Positions 62,485 through 64,000 of a DNA stretch of 64,000 nucleotides are shown in pieces. The position numbers and the translations under genes were made by a program. Source of the DNA: CADCVT01 sp036389155 (GTDB lineage Bacteria; Actinomycetota; Thermoleophilia; Solirubrobacterales; Solirubrobacteraceae); NCBI GenBank assembly GCA_036389155.1, contig DASVQN010000027.1:62001-126000 (forward strand). Direction: 5' to 3'. Numbering within the stretch: the stretch's first letter is position 1; every line of letters starts with the position of its first letter. A model generated the notes under the pieces. That model saw only the letters and a list, made by a program, of their open reading frames with translations. It was not told where the DNA came from and did no database searches.

Positions 62485-63270
62485 ATGCCGGACGCGCCGT
62501 CCTACTTCACCGACGACTCGATGCTCCGCCGGGTCCACCGCGAGTGGGCCGTCGCGCTGAGCGCCCCGCGCGCGCTGCTGATGCAGGCCGCGCACCCGGT
62601 CGCGTGGGTCGGCTTCTTCGCGAGCACGAAGTCGCTCGACGCCCCGTACGAGCGCCTCGAGCGCACCGCCGAGGTCATGGACACGATCGCGTTCGGCTCG
62701 AAGGCGAAGGCCGACCGGATGACGCGGCGCGTTCGCGCCATGCACCGGCGCGTGCGCGGCGAGGTCGACGGCGTTCCCTATCGCGCCGACGATCCCGAGC
62801 TGCTCCTGTGGATCCTCGCGTCCCTGGTCGACGGCGCGCTGCTCGTCTACCAGCGCTACGTCGGCCCGCTGACCCGCGACGAGCGCGACGCCTACTGGCA
62901 GGACTACAAGACCATCGGCCACCTCTTCGGGCTGCGCGACGCCGACATGCCCGAGTCGATCGAGGACTTCGAGCGGTACATGGCGGACATGCTGGCGGGC
63001 GACGTGTTGCAGGTGTCCGACGAGGTGCGCCGGCTCGCCGTCCAGATCGTCATGAACCCGCCCGTGCCGCTGCCGGCGGTCCCGCTGCTCAAGAGCGCGA
63101 ACTTTGCGACGATCGGCCTGCTGCCCGAGCGGCTGCGGCGCGCCTACGGGTTCAGCTGGGACCCTGTCCGCGGGCTCGTCGTGCGCGCGGGAGCGGAGTA
63201 CACCCGCCGCGTCCTCGTGCCGCTGCTGCCGGCGTTCATCCGGCACGTTCCGCGGGCTCGCGCGGCGTAG
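62485..63270 (+). CDS. MpaB/DUF2236 family oxygenase-like protein
   Basis: A 261-residue protein. The start SYFTDDSMLRRVHREWAVALSAPRALLMQAAHPVAWVGF, then RTAEVMDTIAFGS and YWQDYKTIGHLFGL, fit the DUF2236/MpaB group of heme-binding rubber-oxygenase-related proteins (latex clearing protein relatives). The His and Arg in AHPVAW and RRVHRE may touch heme. ATG 62485 is preferred over ATG 62479 because TACCCT lies 8 bases before it. It overlaps the next gene's end by 35 bases (convergent). Confidence 0.87.
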   Translation: MPDAPSYFTDDSMLRRVHREWAVALSAPRALLMQAAHPVAWVGFFASTKSLDAPYERLERTAEVMDTIAFGSKAKADRMTRRVRAMHRRVRGEVDGVPYRADDPELLLWILASLVDGALLVYQRYVGPLTRDERDAYWQDYKTIGHLFGLRDADMPESIEDFERYMADMLAGDVLQVSDEVRRLAVQIVMNPPVPLPAVPLLKSANFATIGLLPERLRRAYGFSWDPVRGLVVRAGAEYTRRVLVPLLPAFIRHVPRARAA

Positions 63271-63988
63271 CCAGCAGCGTCAGCCCGGCGAGCGCGCCCG
63301 CGAGCGCGAGCCCCGCCGCCAACGCTCCGGCCGGTGCGCCCTCGGCAACTCCCTCGTCGATCCAGATCCCCGTCTGATCGAACCCGGCCGCGACCACGCA
63401 CGCGCCGGCGAGGATCGCCCCCGCGCCGCACGCGACCGCAAGCCACGTCGGCGCGCGCCCGCTCGCAGTGCCCAGGAGCGCGAGCGCGAGCGCGACGAAC
63501 GCGACATCGAGCGCGTGCCACCTCTCCCACCCGTTCGGCTCGACAGCGCTCCCGAACGCCGGGTTGGTCCCCCACGTCGCGAACAGCGAGGCGACGAGAC
63601 CCCCGGCGCCGGCAGCCAGCAACACCGGCACGCCGACGCGCGGCCATGGCCAGGCGGCGGCAATGAAGCCCAGCCCGAGTGCGGCCAGCGCGACGTACGG
63701 CCCAGCCGCGACTCGCACCACGCCGTCGGTCCGGGCGTCCGGGGCGAATCCGTGCCCGAGCACGACCGCGATGCCGAGCGCGCACAGGACGCCGAGGATC
63801 GCGGAGTGCGCCGCCACCGGGCGTCGGAGCAGGAGCGCGCCGGCCACGAGGTCGACGGCGAGCACCGCGAGGACGACGTCCGCCCACGCCCAGTGCTCCC
63901 ACCCGGACACGTCTGCGTAGAACGGGAGGAAGAGCGACGTCGCCAGCGCGGCGCCCGCGACGGCGAGTCCGATCCGCGCGGCGCTCAT
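63236..63988 (-). CDS. Multi-pass membrane protein with internal repeat, unknown
   Basis: A 250-residue protein with about eight membrane segments. A pattern recurs: SLFLPFYADVSGWEHWAWAD in the first half and SLFATWG then GWERWHALD in the second, each followed by hydrophobic helices. This suggests duplication of a four-helix unit. No family is recognised. ATG 63988 is 13 bases from the right edge, so the upstream neighbour is unknown. Confidence 0.75.
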   Translation of the reverse strand: MSAARIGLAVAGAALATSLFLPFYADVSGWEHWAWADVVLAVLAVDLVAGALLLRRPVAAHSAILGVLCALGIAVVLGHGFAPDARTDGVVRVAAGPYVALAALGLGFIAAAWPWPRVGVPVLLAAGAGGLVASLFATWGTNPAFGSAVEPNGWERWHALDVAFVALALALLGTASGRAPTWLAVACGAGAILAGACVVAAGFDQTGIWIDEGVAEGAPAGALAAGLALAGALAGLTLLATPREPAERAG

Positions 63989-64000
63989 CGGCGGCGCAGG

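Overview
This window is chromosomal DNA from a very GC-rich bacterium. It carries 68 credible protein genes and one tRNA on both strands, with almost no non-coding space. I see no insertion sequences, phage genes, CRISPR arrays or rRNA. Heavy use of GTG and TTG starts, GTGA/TTGA/ATGA/TAGTG stop-start overlaps and TANNNT -10 boxes placed 6-8 bases before start codons (leaderless mRNA style) point to an actinobacterium. So do an F420-type (DDN) oxidoreductase, an MpaB/DUF2236 protein, an Rv1264-like cyclase, an MMPL transporter and a PIG-V-type mannosyltransferase. The gene content resembles the Thermoleophilia/Solirubrobacterales (for example Conexibacter), but that is inference from family content and not a database match.

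Layout. 0-4 kb: a two-component system (histidine kinase cut by the left edge), a membrane protein with a degenerate M28-peptidase-like domain, and a sortase. 4-8.5 kb: thiL, infA, a class A penicillin-binding protein and a MscS channel on the minus strand, with a small FlgM-like ORF antisense to thiL. 8.4-12.1 kb: plus-strand mannosyltransferase, HAD hydrolase, CPBP protease and L,D-transpeptidase. 12.2-17 kb: a YbdK-type ligase, then a small secreted peptide gene followed by one 1,100-codon ORF joining a membrane GGDEF-EAL module to a complete subtilase through an internal signal sequence. 17-25 kb: a GST-fold reductase and an envelope locus with four SGNH hydrolases, one MBOAT acyltransferase and one SpoIID/LytB protein. 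25-36 kb: nitronate monooxygenase, adenylate cyclase, small secreted proteins, tRNA-Arg(CCU) overlapped by a sulfotransferase gene, a CarS-like membrane protein, an SDR, an MMPL transporter and stand-alone enzymes. 36.3-45.7 kb: a YacP-like NYN protein, a complete oligopeptide ABC transporter operon with a lipoprotein binding protein, a dtd operon, and a second binding protein lacking a lipobox. 45.7-54.5 kb: CAP protein, AEC carrier, galT, TlpA-like thioredoxin, a helicase with a long low-complexity tail behind a leader ORF, birA, a SAM hydrolase and a DDN protein. 54.5-62.4 kb: a tightly packed minus-strand operon moaC-mog-ccmABCD-hemA-hemC-cobA/hemD, then a met8-type siroheme enzyme. The right end has an MpaB-like oxygenase and a membrane protein.

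How it fits together. The 54-62 kb operon groups tetrapyrrole synthesis (glutamyl-tRNA to uroporphyrinogen III and precorrin-2) with heme delivery to cytochrome c and late molybdopterin steps, so cofactors for respiration are co-expressed. Much of the 3-24 kb DNA serves the cell envelope: sortase, PBP, L,D-transpeptidase, lipid-linked mannosylation, and an acyl-transfer system of MBOAT plus SGNH proteins. The strongest novelty candidates are the GGDEF-EAL-subtilase fusion, the four-SGNH/MBOAT/SpoIID locus, and the window-wide leaderless promoter pattern.
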